Assembly (NCBI GenBank): GCA_020848475.1
Contig: JADKZZ010000026.1
Coordinates: forward strand, 1-33,782
Source: Chitinophagales bacterium
GTDB lineage: Bacteria > Bacteroidota > Bacteroidia > Chitinophagales > JADIYW01
DNA: 33,782 nt
Reading direction: 5' to 3'
Shown: positions 8,701 to 15,879 of the stretch, piece by piece
How positions within the stretch are numbered: the first letter of the stretch is position 1
How the letters are laid out: each line of letters begins with the position of its first letter
The notes under the pieces: model-generated
The model's database searches: none
What the model was told of the DNA's origin: nothing
What the model saw: the letters and a program-made list of their open reading frames with translations, nothing else
Program-made: the position numbers and the translations under genes

Positions 8701-10572
8701 CATGATTTACAAATACTCAATTATAAAGTTAAATACATTGGCTTAGATGGAATCTATGGTAGAAATGGAAAAAAAATAGTAGAAGCAGGTGGCACAATTG
8801 AAGACGGAGATTATCAACTTTCTTTTGATGGCACGTATGATATGCAGCTGAAAGGCAAAGAACAATTGGATGTCAATGCCGATATAGAAAAATTAAATTT
8901 AAATTTCTTAGAAGCATTATTGAAAAAAGAATTATTGGTGCCTCGTGCTTTTGTTAAAGGACAAGTCAATGTTTCAGGCAGCTTGAAAAAGCCTATTTTA
9001 ACAGGCAAAGCAAGAATAATTGATACTGCAGAATTAAAAATGCGATTGCTTGGTACAAGCTTCAAACTCGTTGATGAAGAGATTTTACTAACGAATAAAG
9101 GATTTGATTTTGGTACTGTTACTTTATTCGACAACTATGGAAATACAGCATTATTATCCGGAAAATTATTGCATAATGGATTTAAAGAATGGCGTGCCGA
9201 CAAAGTAAATGTTAGTGCGCCAAGCGGTTATAACTTTATGAATACAACCTATGAAGACAATCAAGACTTTTATGGTAAAGTATTTGCAAAAGGTGATGTA
9301 GATATTGATGGCTACTTTAATAATATCAATATCAATGTCAATCGATTGGAAACATTAAAAAACACAGTTTTCAATTTGCCGGTTTCAAACAAAGTGTCTG
9401 ATAAAGGATACTCGTTTGTCAATTTTGTAAATCCAAATGACACGGTAAAGAAAATCGTATATAAATCTAAAATTAGTGGTTTAAATATGATGATGAATAT
9501 TTCTGCAACACAAGATGCAGAAGTCAATATCATTCTCGATCAAAGTGCTAATGACAAAATAAGTGGTCGTGGTTACGGAGATTTGAATTTCACCATGGAT
9601 AAAAAAGGAGAAATGTCGTTAAATGGCGTGTATAACCTTACAGACGGCAAATACGATTTTAATTTTCAAGGAATATTAAACAAAACATTTAAAATTGGTC
9701 CTGGCAGCAAAATTACATTTAACGGTGATCCTTTAAAAGCTGAGCTTGCCGTAAATGCTTTATATAATATCAAATCAGCGTCTGTTCGTAATTTGTTTGA
9801 TTCTACCAACACGGAAGCAAAAACTATCATGAATAGAACATTTCCAATAGACTTGAATCTTTTAATTACAGGTACTTTAGACAAGACAGCCATCGGCTTT
9901 AAAATTCAGCCTTCAGGTGTTGTTCCCGATGTTTTAGACAGAAAATTAGTAGAAATAAATGGCAATCAAAATGAAGTCAATAACCAAGCTGGTTTTTTAT
10001 TATTGTTTAATTCATTTTTCCCTACTGGCGTTTCGGAGCAAAAAATAGCTGGCTATTCAAATACCGTTACACAATTAATTTCAGATCAAATATCACGCTT
10101 GCTTTCGCAAGGTTTAAGCAGTGTCATTAAAGGCGCTTCATTAGATGTTTTATTAACAGATTTAGAAACAGAATCACGCAATTTCGGATTCAGCTATAAG
10201 CAAGAAATATTAGGCGGAAAGCTTATTTTAACTATTGGTGGTAATGTTAATTTTGGAAATAACAACTCGGTTTCTCCTACAAATCCAACAGGACAAACAA
10301 GCAATAATGCCGCTATTGCAGGCGATTTCCAATTAGAATATTTGGTAACTGCTGATGGTAGAATTCGATTGAAAACTTACGCACGAACAGCAAACTATGA
10401 TTTAATCAACCAAGACAGAGTGCGCACAGGTGTTGCCATTTCTTTCCAAAAAGAATTTGATAATTTCAAAGATTTATTTTCTCGCAAAGCAAGAAAACAA
10501 AAGCCTACAATTGACACTTCAAATATGAATCAACAAATCAATTTTGTACCTTTAAAAGATTCCATTAAATAA
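5767..10572 (+). CDS. tamB: TamB-like translocation/assembly module protein (AsmA/TamB superfamily), 1601 aa
   Basis: TamB-type proteins span the periplasm from an inner-membrane anchor and take part in outer-membrane protein assembly and probably lipid transport between membranes. The start is TTG: residues 1-30 (KKFFKYTFRAVLTIVLILLLLFVSVFYLI) form a single N-terminal membrane anchor preceded by basic residues, and no in-frame ATG occurs before about residue 96. The body consists of long repeating beta-strand segments typical of the hydrophobic-groove proteins. The last 300 or so residues match the TamB/DUF490 domain: PSGVVPDVLDRKL, LLLFNSFFP, QLISDQISRLLSQGLSSVIKGASLDVLLTD, and the closing LEYLVTADGRIRLKTYARTANYDLINQDRVRTGVAISFQKEFDNF. 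This is longer than E. coli TamB (1259 aa) but usual for the phylum. No TamA-like barrel gene is adjacent. Confidence 0.9.
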   Translation: MKKFFKYTFRAVLTIVLILLLLFVSVFYLIQQPKVQTYLVHKVSDYLSKQLNSEVKIDSVSIDFIRTVELYNVYLSSQKSKTDTILFAKKLDVDLMLGRTLFEQIAKLRDSKIYIDNVALDGVYFYGYRAKTDSLYNFQFLLDQFKSNKKKETKKKAGKPLELRLNKLTLSNSNIILDDPHTDKRMDIRFTKIFVDVREFNISPLKIDAKELELIDPFYKLTDYNEINKPKDPNKPPGKGFNVEGLGKKLNITVDKLTMRNGNHAMDFKKKNQAAGTFLISQMNIHDINIDIENYRWDSTGMHIDIENLNTICDNNLQVKKIKTNALLDNDGIYLDNADIAFNDTKFKGNLSIQFTDEWRSFKYFSEKVIMKADIKEAAIKANDVAVFAPKVLKYLPPQIQLKGFVKGKLANLRVENLYLTAGKNTVIDIAGNIKGLPKISQTLFDLKIKQLKSSPDDIKNMLSFVKIPKQINNAGIISFNGNFFGFTNDFVAKGELKTDNLGHLVTDIRMAFPKGKAPEYSGKIIANSLNLAEITGNKKLLGTVDIDINADGNGFKTKDLNTKLSGTLRNFYFNGFVFDKIKIDGQLQKKKFTGKAFFDDDCFLVDFNGWADFNDSIPKYDFHTSIKNANLHQLNLTKDTLIVSLDGVIHGKGNKIDNFTGNSLFSNIILQNNKDILALSDVSINMENDGTIKDYTINSDQFDARFHGVFDPLTLVPSMKVYISKYSQLIKPTAKDIKLNKPQQVDASIKLASDFGLIKVFVPNLQYISELDLKTSINTTQDKFSLLAKMDSANYSNIAFSGINIEGNTNNNNLFLNGTINNTSIKKTNLNNIDIGVNSSKEQLLTNLKIANDTAQNAVQLLSALDFKNDSIIARIIDSKLKVNNKIWTIEKGNELIFVDSIFIAQNFSLVEGKQRININNGKNSLADAKINIENLNLSDVGQLIDSTGAIKNGSLSGTINLKNILTKLQANADITIHDLQILNYKVKYIGLDGIYGRNGKKIVEAGGTIEDGDYQLSFDGTYDMQLKGKEQLDVNADIEKLNLNFLEALLKKELLVPRAFVKGQVNVSGSLKKPILTGKARIIDTAELKMRLLGTSFKLVDEEILLTNKGFDFGTVTLFDNYGNTALLSGKLLHNGFKEWRADKVNVSAPSGYNFMNTTYEDNQDFYGKVFAKGDVDIDGYFNNININVNRLETLKNTVFNLPVSNKVSDKGYSFVNFVNPNDTVKKIVYKSKISGLNMMMNISATQDAEVNIILDQSANDKISGRGYGDLNFTMDKKGEMSLNGVYNLTDGKYDFNFQGILNKTFKIGPGSKITFNGDPLKAELAVNALYNIKSASVRNLFDSTNTEAKTIMNRTFPIDLNLLITGTLDKTAIGFKIQPSGVVPDVLDRKLVEINGNQNEVNNQAGFLLLFNSFFPTGVSEQKIAGYSNTVTQLISDQISRLLSQGLSSVIKGASLDVLLTDLETESRNFGFSYKQEILGGKLILTIGGNVNFGNNNSVSPTNPTGQTSNNAAIAGDFQLEYLVTADGRIRLKTYARTANYDLINQDRVRTGVAISFQKEFDNFKDLFSRKARKQKPTIDTSNMNQQINFVPLKDSIK

Positions 10573-10573
10573 T

Positions 10574-10595
10574 TAATGTAGAACTTACTACATTA
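10574..10595. terminator. Small hairpin after tamB-like gene
   Basis: An 8-bp perfect stem (TAATGTAG / CTACATTA) with a 6-nt loop starts 2 bp past the tamB stop codon, between convergent genes. It is followed by an AT-rich stretch rather than a T-run, so termination strength is doubtful. Confidence 0.35.
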
Positions 10596-10632
10596 CTTAT
10601 TAGTTAATAAATGAAATTAGAATAGCAGTTTA

Positions 10633-10959
10633 TTATTCGAATATATAATACAATCCAATAAAGATAAAAACTAAAGCTAAGCTTGTTAAACCATATAACA
10701 TAAAACCACGTAAGTCAGGAAAAATATCCAACATTGTCATTACACAACTTACAAATCCTAAAAATGCACCAATACTTGTAATAATGAAACCCAATGTTTG
10801 GCGTTCATCTAATTGTTTTTTCTTAAATTGTTGTAATGTTTCAATGATTTGTAAGCTATCATAACCATGTTGACGCAATTCATTAATAATGGAATTTTCT
10901 GAGTGCACTCCTTCTTTCCATTTTGAATAAAATTCTAAAGTATTTACTGTTGAATTCAT
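10633..10959 (-). CDS. Small two-helix membrane protein, unknown function
   Basis: I do not recognise the family. The first half of this 108-aa protein is soluble and helical and contains a predicted helix-turn-helix-like stretch (SENSIINELRQHGYDSLQIIETLQQFKKKQLDERQ). Two hydrophobic segments follow (TLGFIITSIGAFLGFVSCVMTML, about 55-77, and GFMLYGLTSLALVFIFIGLYYIF, about 85-107), so the N-terminus is probably cytoplasmic. It is convergent with the tamB-like gene and lies downstream of the ilvD-tRNA unit on the same strand. The clean ATG, good codon use and defined topology suggest a real gene. Confidence 0.65.
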   Translation of the reverse strand: MNSTVNTLEFYSKWKEGVHSENSIINELRQHGYDSLQIIETLQQFKKKQLDERQTLGFIITSIGAFLGFVSCVMTMLDIFPDLRGFMLYGLTSLALVFIFIGLYYIFE

Positions 10960-11038
10960 AGCTTAATATTAAATTAACCATTTAGGCAATTAAAATTAAA
11001 CTAAAATTCTAACAAATAATAGCTTTTTACTAAAAAAG

Positions 11039-11113
11039 TGGGCATTATTGGATTCGAACCAATGACTTCTACCTTGTCGAGGTAGTGCTCTAAACCAGCT
11101 GAACTAAATGCCC
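11039..11113 (-). tRNA. tRNA-Val (anticodon GAC)
   Basis: A complete 75-nt cloverleaf can be drawn. It has a perfect 7-bp acceptor stem (GGGCATT / AATGCCC), a D stem GTTC/GAGC, anticodon stem CTACC/GGTAG with loop UCGACAA, a 5-nt variable loop and a T arm ATTGG-TTCGAAT-CCAAT. The anticodon at positions 34-36 is GAC, so it reads valine codons GUC and GUU. The short variable loop excludes Ser or Leu. Position 33 is C rather than the nearly universal U. CCA is not encoded. The gene begins 12 bp after the ilvD stop codon on the same strand. Confidence 0.93.
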
Positions 11114-11125
11114 AATATATGCAAA

Positions 11126-12805
11126 CTAGAACTCATCTGTCACGCAGCCTTCGCTGGCAGATGATACTGTTTTTGCATATTTATATAATATTCCAGATTT
11201 AGCCTTCAAAGCAGGTGCTGTCCACGATGCTTTTCTCGTAGCTAATTCTTCTTCAGAAATCAATACATCTATTGTATTATTTACCGCATCAATAATGATT
11301 TTATCGCCATCTTTTACCAATGCAATATTTCCACCATTTTGCGCCTCAGGTGTTACGTGGCCAACTACAAAACCATGGGAGCCACCACTAAATCTACCAT
11401 CTGTTATTAAAGCCACTTCTTTGCCTAATCCTTCGCCCATTAAAACAGAAGTTGGCTTTAACATTTCAGGCATGCCTGGTCCACCACGTGGCCCAATATA
11501 TCGAATAACAACCACATCTCCTGCCACTACTTTCTTTGCCTGCATAGCATCTATTGCCATTTGTTCATTGTCAAAACACTTCGCTGTTCCTTCAAAACGC
11601 TCACCTTCTTTGCCTGTAATTTTTGCAACTGCACCTTCTGTTGCCAAGTTTCCAAATAAAATCCTAATATGACTTGTAGGTTTTATTGGATTGTCAATTG
11701 TGTGCATTAAGTCTTGTCCTTCCGTTAAATCTGGCAGTTCTGCAATATTTTCAGCTAATGTTTTTCCTGTTACAGTAAGACAATCGCCATGTAATAAGCC
11801 TACTTTTAATAAATATTTCATTACAGCAGGTACACCACCAATTTTATGCAAATCCTCCATTACGTATTTGCCACTTGGTCTAAAATCGGCAAGCATTGGT
11901 GTCTCATTGCCTAATCGAATGAAGTCAGCTAAAGACAATTTCACACCTATCGTTTTCGCCATTGCTATCAAGTGCATAACTGCATTTGTGCTACCACCTA
12001 AAACGATAACGATGCGAATAGCATTCTCAAATGCTTTGAACGTCATGATATCGCTTGGTTTAATGTCTTTCTCTAATAAGTTTTTTATTGCAATCGCTGC
12101 TTGTTTTAATTCATTTCTTTTTTCCTCTGAAACTGCGGGATTGCTTGCAGAATATGGCAAGCTCATGCCTAATGCCTCAATGGCAGATGCCATCGTGTTT
12201 GCTGTGTACATTCCTCCACAAGCACCTGCGCCTGGACATGCATGATGTATTACACCTTTGTAATCTTCATCGCTAATTGAACCAGCAAACTTTTTACCTA
12301 ATGCTTCAAATGCAGAAACGACATCTAGATTTTCTCCTTTATATTTTCCGGGTGCAATAGTGCCACCATATACCATTAATGAAGGTCTGTTCAAGCGCGA
12401 CATACCCATGATGACGCCAGGCATATTTTTATCGCAACCTGCTATTGAAATAATGCCATCATAAAATTGAGCGCCAGCATTTGTTTCAATGGAATCAGCA
12501 ATCACTTCGCGTGATACTAATGAATATCGCATACCAGATGTTCCCATTGAGATGCCGTCGCTAACGCCAATTGTATAAAAATTTAATGCCACTAAATCTT
12601 GTTGATTAATAAGATTTTTTAAAGACGCAGCCAAGCCATTTAAGTGCATGTTACAAGGATTGCCGTCCCAGCCAGTTGATGCAATGCCTACCTGTGCTTT
12701 TCTAAAATCATCATCACTTAAACCGATAGCGTGCAACATCGCTTGTGCTGCTGGCTGTGTAGCATCTTGTGTGATTGTTTTGCTGTATTTATTTAAAGTT
12801 GACAT
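11126..12805 (-). CDS. ilvD: Dihydroxy-acid dehydratase
   Basis: IlvD dehydrates 2,3-dihydroxy-isovalerate and 2,3-dihydroxy-3-methylvalerate to the 2-keto acids that precede valine/leucine and isoleucine. The 559-aa protein has the family length and three cysteines placed to hold a [2Fe-2S] cluster: C51 (GNPCNMH), C124 ([10 protein letters not shown]) and C196 ([15 protein letters not shown]). The first signature [16 protein letters not shown] and the late [15 protein letters not shown] and [23 protein letters not shown] are intact. It lies downstream of ilvE on the same strand and just upstream of a tRNA-Val. Other ilv genes (ilvB, ilvN, ilvC) are not in the window. The 340-bp leader region carries an 11-bp inverted repeat that could be a control element. 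Confidence 0.97.
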   Translation of the reverse strand: MSTLNKYSKTITQDATQPAAQAMLHAIGLSDDDFRKAQVGIASTGWDGNPCNMHLNGLAASLKNLINQQDLVALNFYTIGVSDGISMGTSGMRYSLVSREVIADSIETNAGAQFYDGIISIAGCDKNMPGVIMGMSRLNRPSLMVYGGTIAPGKYKGENLDVVSAFEALGKKFAGSISDEDYKGVIHHACPGAGACGGMYTANTMASAIEALGMSLPYSASNPAVSEEKRNELKQAAIAIKNLLEKDIKPSDIMTFKAFENAIRIVIVLGGSTNAVMHLIAMAKTIGVKLSLADFIRLGNETPMLADFRPSGKYVMEDLHKIGGVPAVMKYLLKVGLLHGDCLTVTGKTLAENIAELPDLTEGQDLMHTIDNPIKPTSHIRILFGNLATEGAVAKITGKEGERFEGTAKCFDNEQMAIDAMQAKKVVAGDVVVIRYIGPRGGPGMPEMLKPTSVLMGEGLGKEVALITDGRFSGGSHGFVVGHVTPEAQNGGNIALVKDGDKIIIDAVNNTIDVLISEEELATRKASWTAPALKAKSGILYKYAKTVSSASEGCVTDEF

Positions 12806-12829
12806 GTTTTTTATTTAGATTTTCAAAAT

Positions 12830-12867
12830 AACAAAAGATTGAGCAATTTTTAGTTTAATCTTTTGTT
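12830..12867. repeat. 11-bp inverted repeat in the ilvD leader
   Basis: AACAAAAGATT (12830-12840) and AATCTTTTGTT (12857-12867) are perfect reverse complements separated by 16 nt. The repeat lies 25-62 bp upstream of the ilvD start. On the minus strand the second arm is followed by an AT-rich stretch (ATTTTG). It could be an operator or a transcribed hairpin acting as an attenuator; the sequence alone does not decide. No leader peptide rich in Ile, Leu or Val codons was obvious. Confidence 0.45.
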
Positions 12868-12947
12868 GTTAATAATGCAGATATGTGCAAAACTCTATAA
12901 ACAGTATGTTTTGGGTATATGTTATATTTATGTAAACATAAAAAAGC

Positions 12948-13049
12948 ATGTCCGATAAACGAGTTGAAATTGATTTGCACAAGTATTTTGTTGCTATCTT
13001 CTCTGTTGTTTTGATAGCGTTATTTATAATTGTTACTTTTGCAAAGTAA
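12948..13049 (+). CDS. Candidate 33-aa single-pass membrane microprotein
   Basis: An ATG-initiated reading frame of 33 codons lies in the 340-bp gap between ilvD and ilvE, on the opposite strand. The product begins with a short charged segment (MSDKRVEIDLHKY) and continues with one hydrophobic helix of about 17-18 residues (FVAIFSVVLIALFIIVTF) before ending AK. That is a well-formed N-in or C-in single-span topology. An AAAAAAG stretch just upstream of the ATG could serve as an A-rich leader. Short hydrophobic frames can arise by chance in AT-rich DNA, so this is tentative. Apart from this and the inverted repeat near ilvD, I see nothing else in the 12806-13145 gap. Confidence 0.4.
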   Translation: MSDKRVEIDLHKYFVAIFSVVLIALFIIVTFAK

Positions 13050-13145
13050 AAATTTATTAGTTCTAAAACTAATAAAATTGCTTAGATACATTAACAGTAT
13101 CGCGTAAAATTATTGGCTAAAAATTACATGACACTTAAATCATCA

Positions 13146-14045
13146 TTAGAAATACTCTAAAAAATTAGTATCTTTTCCAGAAACGATTCTTTTATATCGG
13201 TTATGCAATAAATGACCGATTGAGTCTTCCCAAGAAATTTTTAATTTATGCCCATTAATGCTTTCAATACCTGAAACCTCTGCTGCCGTACCTGTAAAAA
13301 ATGCACCATCAGCCTCGATAACGTCTTCCACGCCAAACTGTTTTTCTAAAACATCAATGCCCATTTGTTTGGCTATATCTATTAATGTAGCACGAGTTAT
13401 GCTTGGAAAAATATTGGTTAGTGGTGGAACAATTAATTGACCATTTTTTTCCATAAAAAATGATGCTCCTGGTCCAGTAGCAATATAACCTTCAACATCT
13501 AATAATAAAGCATCATCATATCCTTTTTGGTGTGCTTCACGTGTAGCCAAAATAGAATTGACATAATTACCTGTAACCTTAATATCTACAGGCATTGTCC
13601 TAGGATGTGGCCTACGCCAAGAAGAAACCAATACCTTTAAGTGATTAGAAGGATAATAACGATTCCATTTCCAACAGGTCATTAAAAAGTTGGGTTTGTC
13701 AGCGTCTAAAGCACGTAAGGTCATATTTTTATCCATAAATACTAAAGGCCTGATATAGGCTTCGTGCATAATATTTCTTTCCAATAATTCATAAGCGTAA
13801 TTAATCAACTCTTGAACAGAATATGGCATTTGCATATTCATTTTTTCTGCTGAATTTTTTAAACGTTCAAAGTGGCGTTTGACTTTGAAAATATGTGGTC
13901 CTTGATGGGAATTATAGGCTCTTAATCCTTCAAAAACACCGTAGCCATAATGAAATGTTTGATTGAAAGGACTTATTCTAAAGTCTTTTACATTTTTGTA
14001 TTCGCCATTAAAAAAAAGAATTGATTTGTCGTTGTGGTATAACAT
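13146..14045 (-). CDS. ilvE: Branched-chain amino acid aminotransferase (class IV PLP enzyme)
   Basis: This enzyme catalyses PLP-dependent transamination between glutamate and the branched-chain 2-keto acids, the last step of valine, leucine and isoleucine synthesis. The 299-aa length fits IlvE. Family features are FHYGYGVFEGLRAY near residue 36, the PLP lysine in IKVTGNYVNSILATREAHQKGYDDALLLD, and FFTGTAAEVSGIESI near residue 250. The motif normally written EG-x-G-x-N after GYI reads ATGPGAS here, so the Glu that contacts the pyridine nitrogen of PLP in E. coli IlvE (E193) is Thr. The enzyme could therefore have altered activity, or belong to a related class IV subgroup. The gene order ilvE-ilvD on one strand supports a branched-chain role. 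ATG start. Confidence 0.85.
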   Translation of the reverse strand: MLYHNDKSILFFNGEYKNVKDFRISPFNQTFHYGYGVFEGLRAYNSHQGPHIFKVKRHFERLKNSAEKMNMQMPYSVQELINYAYELLERNIMHEAYIRPLVFMDKNMTLRALDADKPNFLMTCWKWNRYYPSNHLKVLVSSWRRPHPRTMPVDIKVTGNYVNSILATREAHQKGYDDALLLDVEGYIATGPGASFFMEKNGQLIVPPLTNIFPSITRATLIDIAKQMGIDVLEKQFGVEDVIEADGAFFTGTAAEVSGIESINGHKLKISWEDSIGHLLHNRYKRIVSGKDTNFLEYF

Positions 14046-14213
14046 ACTGAAAATTAAATAAAATACTACAGAAAGTGTATCTAATATACTAAAATTACGA
14101 TTTTATAATATTGATTTTTGCCTTTCCTAAAAATAAAATAGAATGTAGAGTTAATAATTATTTTATGCAAATATTATGCTGTTATACTGTAAATTACATC
14201 AAAATATTTTGAC

Positions 14214-15869
14214 ATGCAAAGAGACTGGTGGAAATGGGGTGACCCAAATGAGATAAAACATATTAATGATTATCCAAAGCTCAAAACATTAGTAGAAGAC
14301 AGATGGAAAACCAGCTTGAGAGAAGAATTTTTTCCGCCAAAGAAATTTGAACTTCCTCAATTATCAGAAAAAAGAAAGGAACAAATAAAAGATATATTTG
14401 CTGTTTTAGATCCAAAGAAAATTTCGTTCAAAGACGATGACCGTTTATTTGTATCATTAGGCAAAAGCTATTACGACGTTATCCGTATTTTTAATGGTGG
14501 TGGTTTTATTTCACCAGATGTTGTCATTACACCAACATCACACGATGAAATTCAATATATTCTAAAACAAGCTTCTGATAATAACATTGCTATTATTCCT
14601 TTTGGAGGTGGTACAAATGTTGTAGGTGCGCTTTCTTTAGATAATTTATCAGGAAAATCAGACATTAAATGTACGCTCGACTTACGTAAATATAAGAAGC
14701 TAATTCAGATTGATGAAGAACATTTAACGGCAACTTTTGAAGCTGGCATTTTTGGCCCAGAATTAGAAAAAATATTGCAAGCAAAAGGCTATACTTTAGG
14801 TCATTTCCCTCAATCTTTTGAGTATTCCACTTTAGGCGGTTGGATAGTGACAAGAGGCGCTGGCCAAGAATCCACATATTATGGTAAAATTGAAGATTTA
14901 GTAGAGCATATTAAAGTAGCCACACCTATAGGAACATTAGAAAGTAACACTTTTTCACATGACGCTTCCGGAATAAATGTATTACCATTATTTGTAGGCA
15001 GTGAAGGCACTTTAGGTGTTGTTACAGAGATTAGCGTTAAAATAAAAAAACTACCGAAAAACTACAGATGGATAGTAGCTTTATTTCCAGATTTTCAGTC
15101 AGGAAGTCAGTATTTACAAGAGCTTACACAAGCAGGCGTAAAACCTTCAGTAGTACGCTTGTCCGATGCCAATGAAACCAACTTATTTTCTAAAATGTCT
15201 TCATCGGAAGAGCAACCTGGATTTGTAAATGACCTTAAAAAAGAAGCTCAAAAATTAATTTTACAATGGAAAAATCTAACTGCACCTTGCGTGTTGATTA
15301 TGCGTTTTCCACAATCAAATATTAGTGTATCATCACAAGTAATTTATGCTAAAGATTTAGTGGCAAAACACAAAGGAATGCTCGCTCCTGCTACCATTGG
15401 TGATAAGTGGGCAGAAAACCGTTTTAAGTTACCTTATCTTCGCGATACCTTAGTAGAACATGCTATTTATATTGACACTATGGAGACTTTGGTGCGATGG
15501 AAAGATGTACAGAAAATGCATCAGGCATTGACAAAAGAACTGAATAAATGCGCTGCTTTTCATAAAAATAAAGGTATTTTTTTAGCGCATATTTCGCATG
15601 TCTATCCAAATGCTGCTTGTATGTATTTTACGCTAATAACGCCAATGTTAAAAGGCAGAGAAATAGAGCAATGGCAAGACTTAAAAGATGTTGTTACAAA
15701 TACTATTTTACAAAATAACGGCTCAATTTCTCACCATCACAGTGTTGGCTTAGATCATCAAAAATGGTATAAAAAATATCTCGATAATTTGGCAATGGAT
15801 TTATTACAATCGATAAAAAATAAATTAGATCCAAAAGGCATCATGAATCCAGGAAAATTGTTCAGTTAA
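14214..15869 (+). CDS. FAD-binding oxidoreductase, alkyl-dihydroxyacetonephosphate synthase (AGPS)-like
   Basis: The 551-aa protein belongs to the vanillyl-alcohol-oxidase type flavoproteins and most resembles alkylglycerone-phosphate synthase, which swaps the acyl chain of acyl-DHAP for a fatty alcohol to make ether-linked alkyl-DHAP. The N-terminus has the AGPS-like WWKWGDP (5-11). The FAD-binding PCMH domain shows PFGGGTNVVGAL (129-140), STLGGWIVTRGAGQES (205-220), YGKIEDLVEHIKVATP and GSEGTLGVVTEISVKI (262-277). Near the C-terminus a GSISHHHSVG motif (H507-H509) matches the triple-His active-site loop of AGPS, and LDPKGIMNPGKLF closes the fold. It leads a tight operon with a GlpD paralogue and a lipid kinase, which supports glycerolipid chemistry. 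D-lactate or glycolate dehydrogenase is the main alternative, but the HHH motif argues against it. Confidence 0.82.
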   Translation: MQRDWWKWGDPNEIKHINDYPKLKTLVEDRWKTSLREEFFPPKKFELPQLSEKRKEQIKDIFAVLDPKKISFKDDDRLFVSLGKSYYDVIRIFNGGGFISPDVVITPTSHDEIQYILKQASDNNIAIIPFGGGTNVVGALSLDNLSGKSDIKCTLDLRKYKKLIQIDEEHLTATFEAGIFGPELEKILQAKGYTLGHFPQSFEYSTLGGWIVTRGAGQESTYYGKIEDLVEHIKVATPIGTLESNTFSHDASGINVLPLFVGSEGTLGVVTEISVKIKKLPKNYRWIVALFPDFQSGSQYLQELTQAGVKPSVVRLSDANETNLFSKMSSSEEQPGFVNDLKKEAQKLILQWKNLTAPCVLIMRFPQSNISVSSQVIYAKDLVAKHKGMLAPATIGDKWAENRFKLPYLRDTLVEHAIYIDTMETLVRWKDVQKMHQALTKELNKCAAFHKNKGIFLAHISHVYPNAACMYFTLITPMLKGREIEQWQDLKDVVTNTILQNNGSISHHHSVGLDHQKWYKKYLDNLAMDLLQSIKNKLDPKGIMNPGKLFS

Positions 15870-15879
15870 AACATTGTTT

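Noticed and set aside
11295-12245. Two long plus-strand frames opposite ilvD
   Set aside because: ilvD is intact and highly conserved, and the opposite-strand frames show only composition effects of its codon use.
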